From CAZNNH01 sp964574335 (GTDB lineage Bacteria; Acidobacteriota; Vicinamibacteria; Fen-336): DNA of 20,915 bases. The stretch is taken from contig CAZNNH010000109.1 in NCBI GenBank assembly GCA_964574335.1, forward strand, positions 1 through 20,915. Reading direction: 5' to 3'. This document shows positions 8,260 through 16,485 of this stretch, in pieces. The translations under genes and the position numbers were made by a program. Position 1 is the first letter of the stretch. The number at the start of each line of letters is the position of its first letter. The notes under the pieces were generated by a model that saw nothing but the letters and a program-made list of their open reading frames with translations, was not told the DNA's origin and searched no databases.

Positions 8260-8577
8260 CTAGGGCACCCGGGCGAGGAACTCGCGGATCCCGGCCACCA
8301 TCAGCCTCACCTCTTCGGGGCTGTGCTTGAAGTTGGTGGGGTGATGCGCGGCCTCGTTGCGGTGGCCGCCCCACGCTTTGATCGACTTGCTGTCCGTCGC
8401 AGAGTAGACCTCGACAGTCCCCGCGTTGCGTTCCTGCGCGATCGCGCCGTCGTACTTTTCGATAGACCCGGCTCCCTGCAACACTAGGCTGTTCCTTTCG
8501 CAGAGGTGCCGCAGGTGCGTCTCGAGCGCTCCGCCAGCAAGCACGGCCGCTGGGACCACGTAGTTGCGTGTGAGCAA
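8260..8577 (-). pseudogene. C-terminal remnant of a conserved soluble protein
   Basis: About 105 residues from a TTG codon at 8577 to TAG at 8260. 'YVVPAAVLAGGALETHLRHL' followed by 'SIKAWGGHRNEAAHHPTNF' and 'EEVRLMVAGIREFLARVP' looks like the conserved C-terminal helical region of a family of hypothetical proteins that often reads 'PAAVLAGGVLEEHLRKLC...W...RN.AAH...GVR.FI'. In that family an N-terminal part precedes this segment. Here the frame upstream is open only to 8667 and turns into Arg/Ser/Pro-rich sequence with no ATG or ribosome site, so the gene is probably 5'-truncated. Function unknown. It lies just inside the left end of the putative island. Confidence 0.5.
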
Positions 8578-8794
8578 TGACCTGCAGCAGAGCTGCGGCC
8601 GTCGAGGGCTTCTACTCCCGAGCTTGCTCGCGATCCGGTCACCCGTTCCGCGAGTCGGGTATGACTACGCGGCATCATCGGGCCGATACCGCGGCCGGAC
8701 CTCCACCGGCAAGGACACCGTCGTTACAGGCTGCGACCATCGCCCCACCACCGCACTGGGGCCCAGCAACAACCAGCAGCGTCCTCCGACAGAC

Positions 8795-9307
8795 TCAGTT
8801 GCCCGGGCTGTCCGGACAGGGCTCTGGCGAGACGGAGACAAGAACCGCATCTCCGGAGCCAACTGGGAGCTCGAGCGGACGGAACACGAGGCTCTGAGCC
8901 GCCTCGACCGAGAAGGCCTGTGTGCGGACCGAGTCGAAGCCTACGGCCTCGACCACCACTGTGTACTTGCCTTCCGGGACTTCGAGGAACAGGAACTCAC
9001 CGTTCTCATCGGTCAGCCAGCTGTTCTCGCCCTCTTGCCCCTGCGTCGGGACAAGGCGAACCTTGGCGCCCTCCAGCGGACCCTCCGCTTGGTCCGTCAC
9101 CTTCCCCTGCACACACGGAGGAGACGGGCAAGGGATGCAGCCTCCCGTACCGCCGCCCCCCGCAGCCTCGCCATCGAAGAGAGCCAACCGCAACGCGCCG
9201 TCCGCGATCCTCGTGTAGCCCGATTGATCGCCGCCAGGATCAGCGGCCTCCGCTGAGCCGCCAAGGACCACGAGCACTCCCAGCGCAACAAGCCACCGGC
9301 CGACCAT
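8795..9307 (-). CDS. Secreted carboxypeptidase-regulatory-like domain protein
   Basis: 170 residues from ATG 9307, preceded by a G-run ending GGGGTGA at ribosome-site distance. A clear signal peptide ('MVGRWLVALGVLVVLGGSAEA', cleavage after AEA) is followed by a Gly-rich linker with a small Cys cluster (CIPCPSPPC). A beta-sandwich then runs over about residues 67-150 with 'VQGKVTDQAEGPLEGAKVRL', 'TDENGEFLFLEVPEGKYTVV' and 'VEAVGFDSV', the signature of CarboxypepD_reg/CNA-B-like folds. These are structural or adhesive modules of secreted proteins rather than enzymes. It is the last gene of a three-gene minus-strand set, 69 bp after the HEAT-like gene. The partner is unknown. Confidence 0.8.
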   Translation of the reverse strand: MVGRWLVALGVLVVLGGSAEAADPGGDQSGYTRIADGALRLALFDGEAAGGGGTGGCIPCPSPPCVQGKVTDQAEGPLEGAKVRLVPTQGQEGENSWLTDENGEFLFLEVPEGKYTVVVEAVGFDSVRTQAFSVEAAQSLVFRPLELPVGSGDAVLVSVSPEPCPDSPGN

Positions 9308-9376
9308 GTTCACCCCCCCCAGTTTGCGGGACACCTTCAACTCGACGTGCTGTGCCCGGGGCCATCCGCCCAACTC

Positions 9377-10690
9377 TCACGGACGTTCCGAGTCCCTGCC
9401 GAGTTCTTCCAGCCGCTTGCTTGCGGCCATCCGAACTCGTTCGTCCGGGTCGGTCGCAGCTACACGGGCTAGCACTTCCGGGTCCTTGACCTGCCCGACA
9501 AGAATCTCCCGGACGCCAGCGCTCCCCTGCGCCGCAAGCGCTTCGGCGGCCAGCGCCGCGTCCGTGAGGCGCGCTGCCGCGATCCGGCGCGAAAGGTCGT
9601 CCTTCGATCGGCGCAGGATCATCGCCAACGTCGCCTGGTCCTCCAGCCGCCGGGCCACGTGCTGCACCACCTTCGGCTCGGCGATCCGCCGCTCCACGAT
9701 CTGCCGCAGCGACCCCTGATCCGGGATCCGGTCGATCGCCGCCTCGAAGGCCCAGGCATCCTTGTCGTGAAGGGCTATCTCCAGGAGCTGCGCCGGGTCG
9801 GTCAGCTTCGCGATGGCCGCACCCCGTATCTCGGCGATCCCCTCGCTCCTGGCAACCGCAGCCAGCGCCGATGGGTCGCTCAGCTTCTTCACCGCCGCGA
9901 ATCGTACGTCGGGATCGGAGTCATCTCTCGCCACCTCGGCAATCACCGCCTGCCGCGTGACCTTGGAAACGGCGGTCTCCCGCACCTCCGCGGTCCGGGC
10001 TCGCCTCGCCAGGCGCTCGAGGGCCTTCTGGTCGGTCAGGCCCACCGTGGCCGTCAGCCGCACGCCGTCGTCCTTGTCCTTCTCGGCGATGCGGGCCAGC
10101 AGCTTCTGGTCGTCGAGCCGCCCCACCGCCTCCTCGCGGACCGTCTCGTCGGGATCCTCGAGCGCGATCTCGGCCAGCGCCGCCTCGTCAGTCAGGAAAC
10201 CAACGGCTTGTCGGCGGACTTCGGGGTCCTTGGACGACGTCGCGATCCCCTTCCGCTCGGCCGCGGTCCCGATCTGCGCCCGGATCCAGCCCAGCGTCCG
10301 TCCGGCCTCCGCCCGAACCCCCGGATCGGGATCCCTCCGTGCGATCTGGTCCAGGTCCTCGAAGCTGAGGACCGGGCTGAGCGTCGCGTCCCCGACGATG
10401 AACGACCTCTTGGCCGGATCGGGGTCCGTGAGCGCGATCTGCTCGACCCGGGCCCTGACTGCCGCCCTCAACTCCGCGAGATCGGGCAGCGACGTGATCT
10501 CGTCCTCTTGGCCGTTCAGGATCCACCGCAGGAAGGTCAGATGCCGCGTCTTCGCCACAATCTGGAGCCGAGTCACTGTGTCGGGAGCCTTGATCAAGGC
10601 ACGAAGGGCTTGCCACATCGAGCGGTCGGTGGGGAACAGACACGCCGCATCGATCCCCTCGATACAAGCGGTGAAGCACGCCGAGATCAT
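9377..10690 (-). CDS. HEAT-like solenoid protein with 26-residue repeats
   Basis: 437 residues. From residue 166 to about 426 the protein is a nearly unbroken series of ten units, most of exactly 26 residues, with the pattern [LIV]xDxxxLxxIAxxDxDxxVRxxAVxx, for example 'LTDQKALERLARRARTAEVR' and 'VKDPEVLARVAATDPDERVR'. One or two looser units precede them (about 112-165). This is a helical solenoid related to HEAT or leucine-rich-variant repeats, normally a protein-binding scaffold. The first 60 residues are not repeated and contain four Cys (5, 9, 17 and one context-dependent group 'ACFTACIEGIDAAC'). No convincing signal peptide or ribosome site is seen at ATG 10690; ATG 10618 is an alternative. 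It starts 36 bp after the stop of the large beta-rich gene, so co-transcription is likely. Confidence 0.85.
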   Translation of the reverse strand: MISACFTACIEGIDAACLFPTDRSMWQALRALIKAPDTVTRLQIVAKTRHLTFLRWILNGQEDEITSLPDLAELRAAVRARVEQIALTDPDPAKRSFIVGDATLSPVLSFEDLDQIARRDPDPGVRAEAGRTLGWIRAQIGTAAERKGIATSSKDPEVRRQAVGFLTDEAALAEIALEDPDETVREEAVGRLDDQKLLARIAEKDKDDGVRLTATVGLTDQKALERLARRARTAEVRETAVSKVTRQAVIAEVARDDSDPDVRFAAVKKLSDPSALAAVARSEGIAEIRGAAIAKLTDPAQLLEIALHDKDAWAFEAAIDRIPDQGSLRQIVERRIAEPKVVQHVARRLEDQATLAMILRRSKDDLSRRIAAARLTDAALAAEALAAQGSAGVREILVGQVKDPEVLARVAATDPDERVRMAASKRLEELGRDSERP

Positions 10691-10726
10691 GCCAGGGGGG
10701 GGCCGGTGACCGGTAGCACTGGCGGA

Positions 10727-13324
10727 TCACTCGCCGCCCACTTCGATCTTGGTGGCTCTCTTCGATAGCCAGATCTGGGCCTTGCTCTTGGTGCCCTGGA
10801 TGGCACCTCTCTGGTGGAGTCTGATCTGGCCAGTGACCGTGCGGAACGACTGCCCCCCGCTGACCGCCTCCAGGTTGTGGGTAGGGGCGAGCGGCTCGGC
10901 GGCCCCGGCTCGGTCTGGCGGACTCGGCCTGACGTTGGGGACGTCCAACGATGCCGCATCGTCCACGAAGACAACCGGGTCAGCAAACCGTGCGTAGAGT
11001 CGCGACCCCGAGGTGGGTTGCCCGGAGCCTTTCTCGCTCGCCGCCGACACGACGGTTCTTCCGGGCACCGGATCGAGCGACAGCGGCATCAACATTCCAT
11101 CAATCTCGCCGTGATCTGCCGGTTGAACGGAAGTCGCGCCCTTCAACACGACCCATACGGGCTCGAACGTGCTCTCGGTCGGGACCGAGTCCACCGCCAC
11201 GCTGTCCACGGTGGTCGTGGTGATCGCCGGCTCAGGCTCCGGCTCAATCGACGGAGGGACCATCACGGCCGTGCTGAACTCCAGGCTACCGGGGGCAGTT
11301 TCCCAGAGGCAGATGAGGTAGTTCTCAAGCTCGAGGATCGTGCTGTCAATGAAGACGACGAGCGTGCCGGGAACAGCCGAGCCAGGCGTAAGGGACCAGA
11401 CCTGAAGCCGCACGTCGCCCAGCCCGTCGACGGAACCCTCGTAGACGTTGGATGACACACCTGTCTCCACAAGCGTTCCCGAGGAGTCTTGTGGTGGCAG
11501 CCCCAACTTAGCGGTGACGTGATCCGCCAACGAGTCGTCGGGCAGCGCGTCGAAGAGGATGTTGACTACCTCTCCCCCGGGAAGCATCCCTGCCGGACTG
11601 CGGAACACGCCCGTTTCGGCGGACTCCTCGACCAGCTCAAGCTCCTGGTTGTCAATCCCCAGACTGTAGCTCGACAGATGCGCAGTGGCTTGCCTCCTTA
11701 CCCCAGGCTGGCCCTCGGCCACAGGATCGTCGAGGCGTACCACCACCTGACCAAGATCCTGCGTCGTCCCCGCGAAGGTCAGTGTGGCCGGCCCCGTCTC
11801 CTCGAGGGGCTCCGAGCTCGGCGGTTCCTCGGACAGCCCGTGGCCAAGCACAATCGAGTCCACCTGATCGGGCAGCATCGGTTCCGCAAGAACCGTGAAG
11901 GGCTCGGCGGACTTCCGAGCCACGCCACCTGGACCGCTGACTGATTCCAAGGGACCAACCTGCTGCGAGACGCCGATCGTGACGTCCGCAGACGCGGAAC
12001 CACCGAGTGCGTTCGTCGCGAAGACGGAGACAAGGTTCTCCCCTCCCGAGATCGGAATGGTCGCGGTGGCCGTGAACCTGCCTTTGAAGGCGTAGGGGCG
12101 GGTCACAGTGGGGCTCTCAGCGATTCGGGTCACCGGGAACTCCTGTCCCTCGATCATCACTGACGCTATGTCGGCCACGTTGCCCGAAACGATATCGGCG
12201 ATCGGGTCCGTGACCTCGCCGGAGACGGTGAGGAGCGCCTGCGAGCCATCATCGAGCAAGGTGACATCGGCTAGCGAGACAGGATCGAGCGTCAACACCG
12301 GCATCGCATCCGACGTCATCGGCGCCGAGACTTCCTGGCCCCGCTTGTCGACGAACACGATCTCGACCCCCACCCTCACCGGAACCGGCTCCGACAGCAG
12401 GTCCTCGCCGTCCGAGACCCCGGCCAGCCGGATGCGCGCCTCGTAGTCCCCGGCCTCCATCGGGAGGGCCTGTGGGATCGTGAAAGGCTGGTCGACAGAG
12501 CCGCTCGCGCTGAAGAGCTTCTTCCCGTCGAGCGTCAGCTCTAGATGGAGCTTGCGACCGCTCAGGAGCGCGGCATACTCCGGTGGCGACACGACGAAAT
12601 CGACCCGCGTGGCGTCTCGAGTCGTCCCGTCCGGGGCGAGGAGCACCGGTGCCGGCTCCACCAACGTGATCTCCGGCAGCACCCCCCATAGGCTGAACTC
12701 CCCGCTGCCGAGCCAGGGTCGGTCAGGATCCTTGACCATGGTGACCTGGAGGTTCTCGTCCACCTTGGTGGGGTCCAGGTCGTACGACCCGTTGGGCAGG
12801 TGGGGCACCAGCGGCGGGTAGTGGCGGCTCGTGTAGCCCACCGTGTTGAGCTGGGGCGTCTCCGCCATGGTCATCTCGGCCGCGTAGCCTCCGGCCCCGT
12901 CCGCCACCGCCACCTCCGGGCTGACGCCCGTGCCCGGCGTGCTGGGGCTGAGCGTGAACTCCGAGTCCGTCAGGCGGGTCCGGTGCCAGCGGTTGGTCCC
13001 GTGGGCACGGAGATGCGTGTTTCCATCCCCGTCCACCTCCTCGGTCACCTCCGCCTCCTCCCACAGCGCGTCGGCCGTGAAGGCCAGCCCGGCGGGCTGG
13101 CCCGGCAGGTAGGCCTCGATCATGTTGCCCAGGGCGTTGGTCCGTCGCCGACGGGTCGTCTCGCTCACCGTCGGTGGGAAGGGGCGCGTGTAGTAGGGGC
13201 AGGACGTGGGTTCGTCACTCGGACACAGCCGCCCTTCGGTCCGAACCGTGTAGAGCAGCCATTCCGGGTTCGACGGCGAGCCGATGTCGTAGCGGAAGTT
13301 GCTGTACTGGCTGTCCCCGATCAC
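10727..13324 (-). CDS. Large beta-rich, probably extracellular protein; 5' end unclear
   Basis: 865 residues from GTG 13324, the only usual start codon in this frame. No enzyme motif is recognised. The sequence is Val/Thr/Ser/Pro-rich, low in Lys, and made of Ig-like or bacterial beta-sandwich modules, for example 'VTLLDDGSQALLTVSGEVTD', 'GGENLVSVFATNALGGSASA' (Ig-like), 'LELVEESAETGVFRSPAG' and 'LVETGVSSNVYEGSVDG', the latter two a repeated ETGxF/Y-type unit. The frame remains open upstream to 13487 with protein-like sequence (ALEVESSALGAFAYP) but has no start codon, ribosome site or signal peptide there, so the true N-terminus is probably lost by truncation or frameshift. It heads the three-gene minus-strand set. 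Probably a surface or secreted structural protein; function unknown. Confidence 0.75.
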   Translation of the reverse strand: MIGDSQYSNFRYDIGSPSNPEWLLYTVRTEGRLCPSDEPTSCPYYTRPFPPTVSETTRRRRTNALGNMIEAYLPGQPAGLAFTADALWEEAEVTEEVDGDGNTHLRAHGTNRWHRTRLTDSEFTLSPSTPGTGVSPEVAVADGAGGYAAEMTMAETPQLNTVGYTSRHYPPLVPHLPNGSYDLDPTKVDENLQVTMVKDPDRPWLGSGEFSLWGVLPEITLVEPAPVLLAPDGTTRDATRVDFVVSPPEYAALLSGRKLHLELTLDGKKLFSASGSVDQPFTIPQALPMEAGDYEARIRLAGVSDGEDLLSEPVPVRVGVEIVFVDKRGQEVSAPMTSDAMPVLTLDPVSLADVTLLDDGSQALLTVSGEVTDPIADIVSGNVADIASVMIEGQEFPVTRIAESPTVTRPYAFKGRFTATATIPISGGENLVSVFATNALGGSASADVTIGVSQQVGPLESVSGPGGVARKSAEPFTVLAEPMLPDQVDSIVLGHGLSEEPPSSEPLEETGPATLTFAGTTQDLGQVVVRLDDPVAEGQPGVRRQATAHLSSYSLGIDNQELELVEESAETGVFRSPAGMLPGGEVVNILFDALPDDSLADHVTAKLGLPPQDSSGTLVETGVSSNVYEGSVDGLGDVRLQVWSLTPGSAVPGTLVVFIDSTILELENYLICLWETAPGSLEFSTAVMVPPSIEPEPEPAITTTTVDSVAVDSVPTESTFEPVWVVLKGATSVQPADHGEIDGMLMPLSLDPVPGRTVVSAASEKGSGQPTSGSRLYARFADPVVFVDDAASLDVPNVRPSPPDRAGAAEPLAPTHNLEAVSGGQSFRTVTGQIRLHQRGAIQGTKSKAQIWLSKRATKIEVGGE

Positions 13325-13678
13325 CGGGTAGGCAAAAGCCCCGAGCGCTGAGGACTCGACCTCCAGCGCCCACCCTCGAACGGCTGCCGGGCTGGCGTTG
13401 GTGAGGCAGGCACAAACACCGTGTCGACGACCACTGCTGCTGCCACCATCAAGTCCGCTCCAGACTGCCGCCGACTTCGCCCTCAGTCACGACTCTCCAG
13501 GTCTCCATGGGTGGTGAGCATGGCTGCGACCAACCCCCACCAGGCCGGCCCTTGTGACAGCTCTGGGTGGCGTCCCACAGAGCGGCACAGCGATCGTGCG
13601 ACGGTTTGACAAACGTCTGCCGAGACGCCGTCTACGTCCGATAGTGTTCGATTAGCGGGCATCATTCCCGGGACCCCA
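13325..13678. other. Gene-poor junction between the large protein and the integrase remnant
   Basis: 354 bp with no supported complete gene. The minus frame of the large protein is open through 13490 and may be its decapitated 5' end. An alternative minus ATG at 13449 opens 'MVAAAVVVDTVFVPASPTPA' in a different frame that closes soon after. On the plus strand a TTGACA (13606-13611) sits inside the short dyad GTTTGACAAAC and could be a -35 box for the integrase, but no good -10 follows at 16-18 bp. Confidence 0.4.
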
Positions 13679-14038
13679 ATGGACGGGCTGGTGAAGGCGG
13701 CCGGAAGCGAGCTGGCGATCGCCGCACTGGTCGAGGTGGCCCGGGCCCAGGAGGGTCGGGAGGTCTCCACCATTCAGCGGGCCCTCGTGGCGGTCTGCCA
13801 GGCGCATCAGGCTGCAGGCCTGGAGTCGCCGACCAAGACCGCCCTCGTGCGCGAGGTCGTGAAGGGCCCTCGCCGGAGCCGGGGTGTTGCCCCGACCCAG
13901 AAGTCGCCCCCGCTCGCAGACGACATCAAGGCCCTACTAGGCTCGGCCGTCAGGTCTGGCGACCGCCGCTCCCACCAGCCTGCAGCCCTTCCACCCGTCG
14001 CCCGCCGGCCGTCGCCCGCGCAGAAGGAACTACCATAG
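13679..14038 (+). pseudogene. Tyrosine recombinase (integrase) remnant, core-binding domain only
   Basis: The 119-residue frame carries 'EVSTIQRALVAVCQAHQAAG' followed by 'SPTKTALVREVVKGPRRSRG', 'VAPTQKSPPLADDIKALL'. This is the standard order at the end of the SAM-like core-binding domain of phage-type tyrosine integrases (TI.R.L.AI..AH..AG..SPT....V..V..G.RR..G.AP..K.PL..DDL..LL). In a whole enzyme the catalytic domain with R, HxxR and Y starts right after. Here the frame turns into Arg/Pro-rich sequence and stops at 14038, 71 bp before the GH3 gene, so the catalytic domain is gone; the N-terminal part before about residue 25 also looks eroded. It supports a past tRNA-targeted integration. 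Confidence 0.7.
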
Positions 14039-14109
14039 CTTCGCGCCGACCATCGAGCGGCTCGTAGTCGCCGATCCAGTAGACCCGGTAGGCGCGCAGC
14101 GGAGGAGCG

Positions 14110-16380
14110 ATGGCCAACCGTCTGTGGAAGATCTTCAAGGTCGCGGCGATCAGCGTGGTCGCGGTGGCGGTTCTCGTCGTGGGAATCGGGGGGACGTGGG
14201 TCTACGTCAAGACGCGCCCCAAGGACATCGACGCGGCGAGGGCCCGGTGGCCCAAGAACCTGAGCCTCGAGGCGGCGGACCAGGCCGCGCAGGACCTCGT
14301 CTCGAGGATGACGCTCGAGCAGAAGATCCACGAGATGACCGGAGAGAACATCCTCATGTCGGTACTCTCTGCGGTCGTCCACGGGCAGGGGACTCCGGGG
14401 TACATCGGCGGTGACGAGGGGCTCGGCATCCCGCCCCTCGCCTTCACCGACGGCCCTCGGGGCGTAGGCGTCGGTCACTCCACGGCCTTCCCGGCGGCCA
14501 TGGCACGCGCGGCCTCCTGGGACGTGGACCTCGAGCGCCGGGTGGGCGACGCGATCGGTCAGGAGGTCCGCGCCCAGGGCGCCAACTGGTGGGGCGGCCT
14601 GTGCATCAACCTGGTCCGTCACCCCTCGATGGGCCGTGCCGAGGAGACGTTCGGCGAGGATCCGTGGTTGATGGGGGAGATGGCCGTGGCAACGCTCGAA
14701 GCGGTGCAGCGCCACAACGTGATGGCGTGCGCCAAGCACTTCGCCCTCAACAGCATGGAGACGGCCCGCTACAAGAACGACGTCGAGATCGACGAACGGG
14801 TGCTGCGCGAGGTCTACCTGCCCCACTTCCGGAGGGCGGCCCAAAGCGGCGTGGCCTCGTTCATGAGCGCCTACAACAAGGTCCGGGGTGAGTGGTGCGG
14901 AGAGAACCGCCACCTTCTGACCACGATCCTTCGCGACGACTGGGGCTTCCGCGGCTTCGTCACGTCGGACGCGGTGTTGGGCGTGCATGATGGAGCCCGC
15001 GGCGTGCGCGCCGGTCTGGATATCGAGCTGGGATCCTCCGAGCACTACGGAAAAAGCCTGATCAGGCTGGTGGAGCAGGGGACCGTCCCCAGAAGCGCCA
15101 TCGACGAGAGCGTGCGACGCATCGTGCGGACGAAGCTCGTCTATCTGACGCGCGACGACCCGCAGGAGTACAGGCCGGACCTCGTGGCGGGGCCGGAGCA
15201 CACGGCCCTGGCGCGCGAGGTGGCGGAGAAGAGCATGGTCCTGCTGAAGAACGATGGGCCGCTCCTCCCCCTTCACAAGGCGAGCATCGGCAAGATCGCC
15301 GTCGTCGGCGAGCTGGCGGACGCCGACAACATGGGCAACCGGGGCAGCAGCAACGTCACGCCGCCCTATGACACCTCTCCGCTCCAGGGGATCCGGGACT
15401 ACCTGGGAAGCGACGCGACCGTCCTGCAGGCGGACGGCTCCGACCTGAGCGAGGTCTCTCGGGTGGCCGGCGAAGCGGACGTCGTGCTCGTCGTGGCCGG
15501 ATCCCGCCACGACGAGGTTGGCGAGTACATCCCCGGCGAGGAGGGTGTCCGGCCCGACGGCCCCGAGGACAAGAAGCCGCTCGTGATCGACCTCCCCTTC
15601 CGGGAACCGTGGACCATAGACCTCGGCGGCGACCGCGTGCCTCTGGCGCTCGGCAAGGCCGATCGCGGCGTGATCGCGGCGGCCGCGAAAGCCAACCACC
15701 GTTGTGTGGTCGCCCTCGTCGGCGGCAGCGTGTTCACCATGGAGGAATGGAAGGACGAGGTGCCCGCCATCCTGATGGCCTGGTACTTCGGCATGGAGGG
15801 CGGCCACGCGCTGGCCCGGGTGCTGTTCGGCGACGTGAATCCGAGCGGCAAGATGCCCCTCACCACGCCGAAGGACGACTCGCAGCTCCCGTTCTTCGAC
15901 GAGTTCGCCGACCAGATCGAGTACGGGCCCTACCACGGCTACACGCTGTTCGACAGGGAGAAGCGCGAGCCGGCCTTCCCGTTCGGCTACGGCCTGAGCT
16001 ACACGACCTTCGCCTACAGCAACCTCAAGGTTGCGACGCCAGAGGTCGGGCCAGACGGTCAGGTCGAGGTGACGGTCGACGTGGCGAACTCGGGAAAGGT
16101 GGCGGGCGAGGAGGTCGTGCAGCTCTATGTGGGCTTCGAGGGCTCCGAGGTCGAGCGGCCGGTCAAGCTCCTGCGCGCCTTCGCCAAGGTCCCGCTCGCG
16201 CCCGGGGAGACGAAGACGGTCCCACTCCGTGTCCGGGTCGGGGACCTCGCCTGGTACGACGCGGACAACGGGTCGTGGGTGGTCGAGCCCATGACCTGCG
16301 GCGTCTTCGTCGGACCGTCCTCGCGAGACGCCGACCTGCTGAGGAGCCGCTTCACGGTCGTTGACTGTGACAGCCGATAG
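14110..16380 (+). CDS. Membrane-anchored glycoside hydrolase family 3 (beta-glucosidase-like)
   Basis: 756 residues. GH3 enzymes remove glucose or xylose from beta-linked oligosaccharides with retention. ATG 14110 is preceded by GGAGG four bases upstream. One hydrophobic helix (about residues 9-32) after a basic N-terminus suggests an inner-membrane anchor or uncleaved signal. The N-terminal barrel contains 'MTLEQKIHEMTGE', 'FTDGPRGVG', 'AKHFALNSMETAR' (substrate-binding Lys209-His210) and 'GFVTSDAVLGVHD' with the probable nucleophile Asp287. The C-terminal sandwich has 'EVAEKSMVLLKNDGPLLPLH' and 'MPLTTPKDDSQLP', and a fibronectin-III-like domain (about 650-720) closes the protein, as in typical three-domain GH3 enzymes. 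It looks intact and lies between the integrase remnant and the right tRNA fragment. Exact substrate cannot be read from sequence. Confidence 0.92.
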   Translation: MANRLWKIFKVAAISVVAVAVLVVGIGGTWVYVKTRPKDIDAARARWPKNLSLEAADQAAQDLVSRMTLEQKIHEMTGENILMSVLSAVVHGQGTPGYIGGDEGLGIPPLAFTDGPRGVGVGHSTAFPAAMARAASWDVDLERRVGDAIGQEVRAQGANWWGGLCINLVRHPSMGRAEETFGEDPWLMGEMAVATLEAVQRHNVMACAKHFALNSMETARYKNDVEIDERVLREVYLPHFRRAAQSGVASFMSAYNKVRGEWCGENRHLLTTILRDDWGFRGFVTSDAVLGVHDGARGVRAGLDIELGSSEHYGKSLIRLVEQGTVPRSAIDESVRRIVRTKLVYLTRDDPQEYRPDLVAGPEHTALAREVAEKSMVLLKNDGPLLPLHKASIGKIAVVGELADADNMGNRGSSNVTPPYDTSPLQGIRDYLGSDATVLQADGSDLSEVSRVAGEADVVLVVAGSRHDEVGEYIPGEEGVRPDGPEDKKPLVIDLPFREPWTIDLGGDRVPLALGKADRGVIAAAAKANHRCVVALVGGSVFTMEEWKDEVPAILMAWYFGMEGGHALARVLFGDVNPSGKMPLTTPKDDSQLPFFDEFADQIEYGPYHGYTLFDREKREPAFPFGYGLSYTTFAYSNLKVATPEVGPDGQVEVTVDVANSGKVAGEEVVQLYVGFEGSEVERPVKLLRAFAKVPLAPGETKTVPLRVRVGDLAWYDADNGSWVVEPMTCGVFVGPSSRDADLLRSRFTVVDCDSR

Positions 16381-16485
16381 CCGGCCGATCTGGCGAGGGA
16401 GCCCGCATCCCAGAACAGAAGCTGCCGGAAGCGGTGCGCCTCGCGCTGGGGTAGGTGCCTGCCCCGGACGGGGAGGTGGAGGCCG

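Noticed and set aside
8564..9256. Plus-strand 230-codon frame
   Set aside because: Antisense to the secreted CarboxypepD_reg-like protein, which has a signal peptide and ribosome site.
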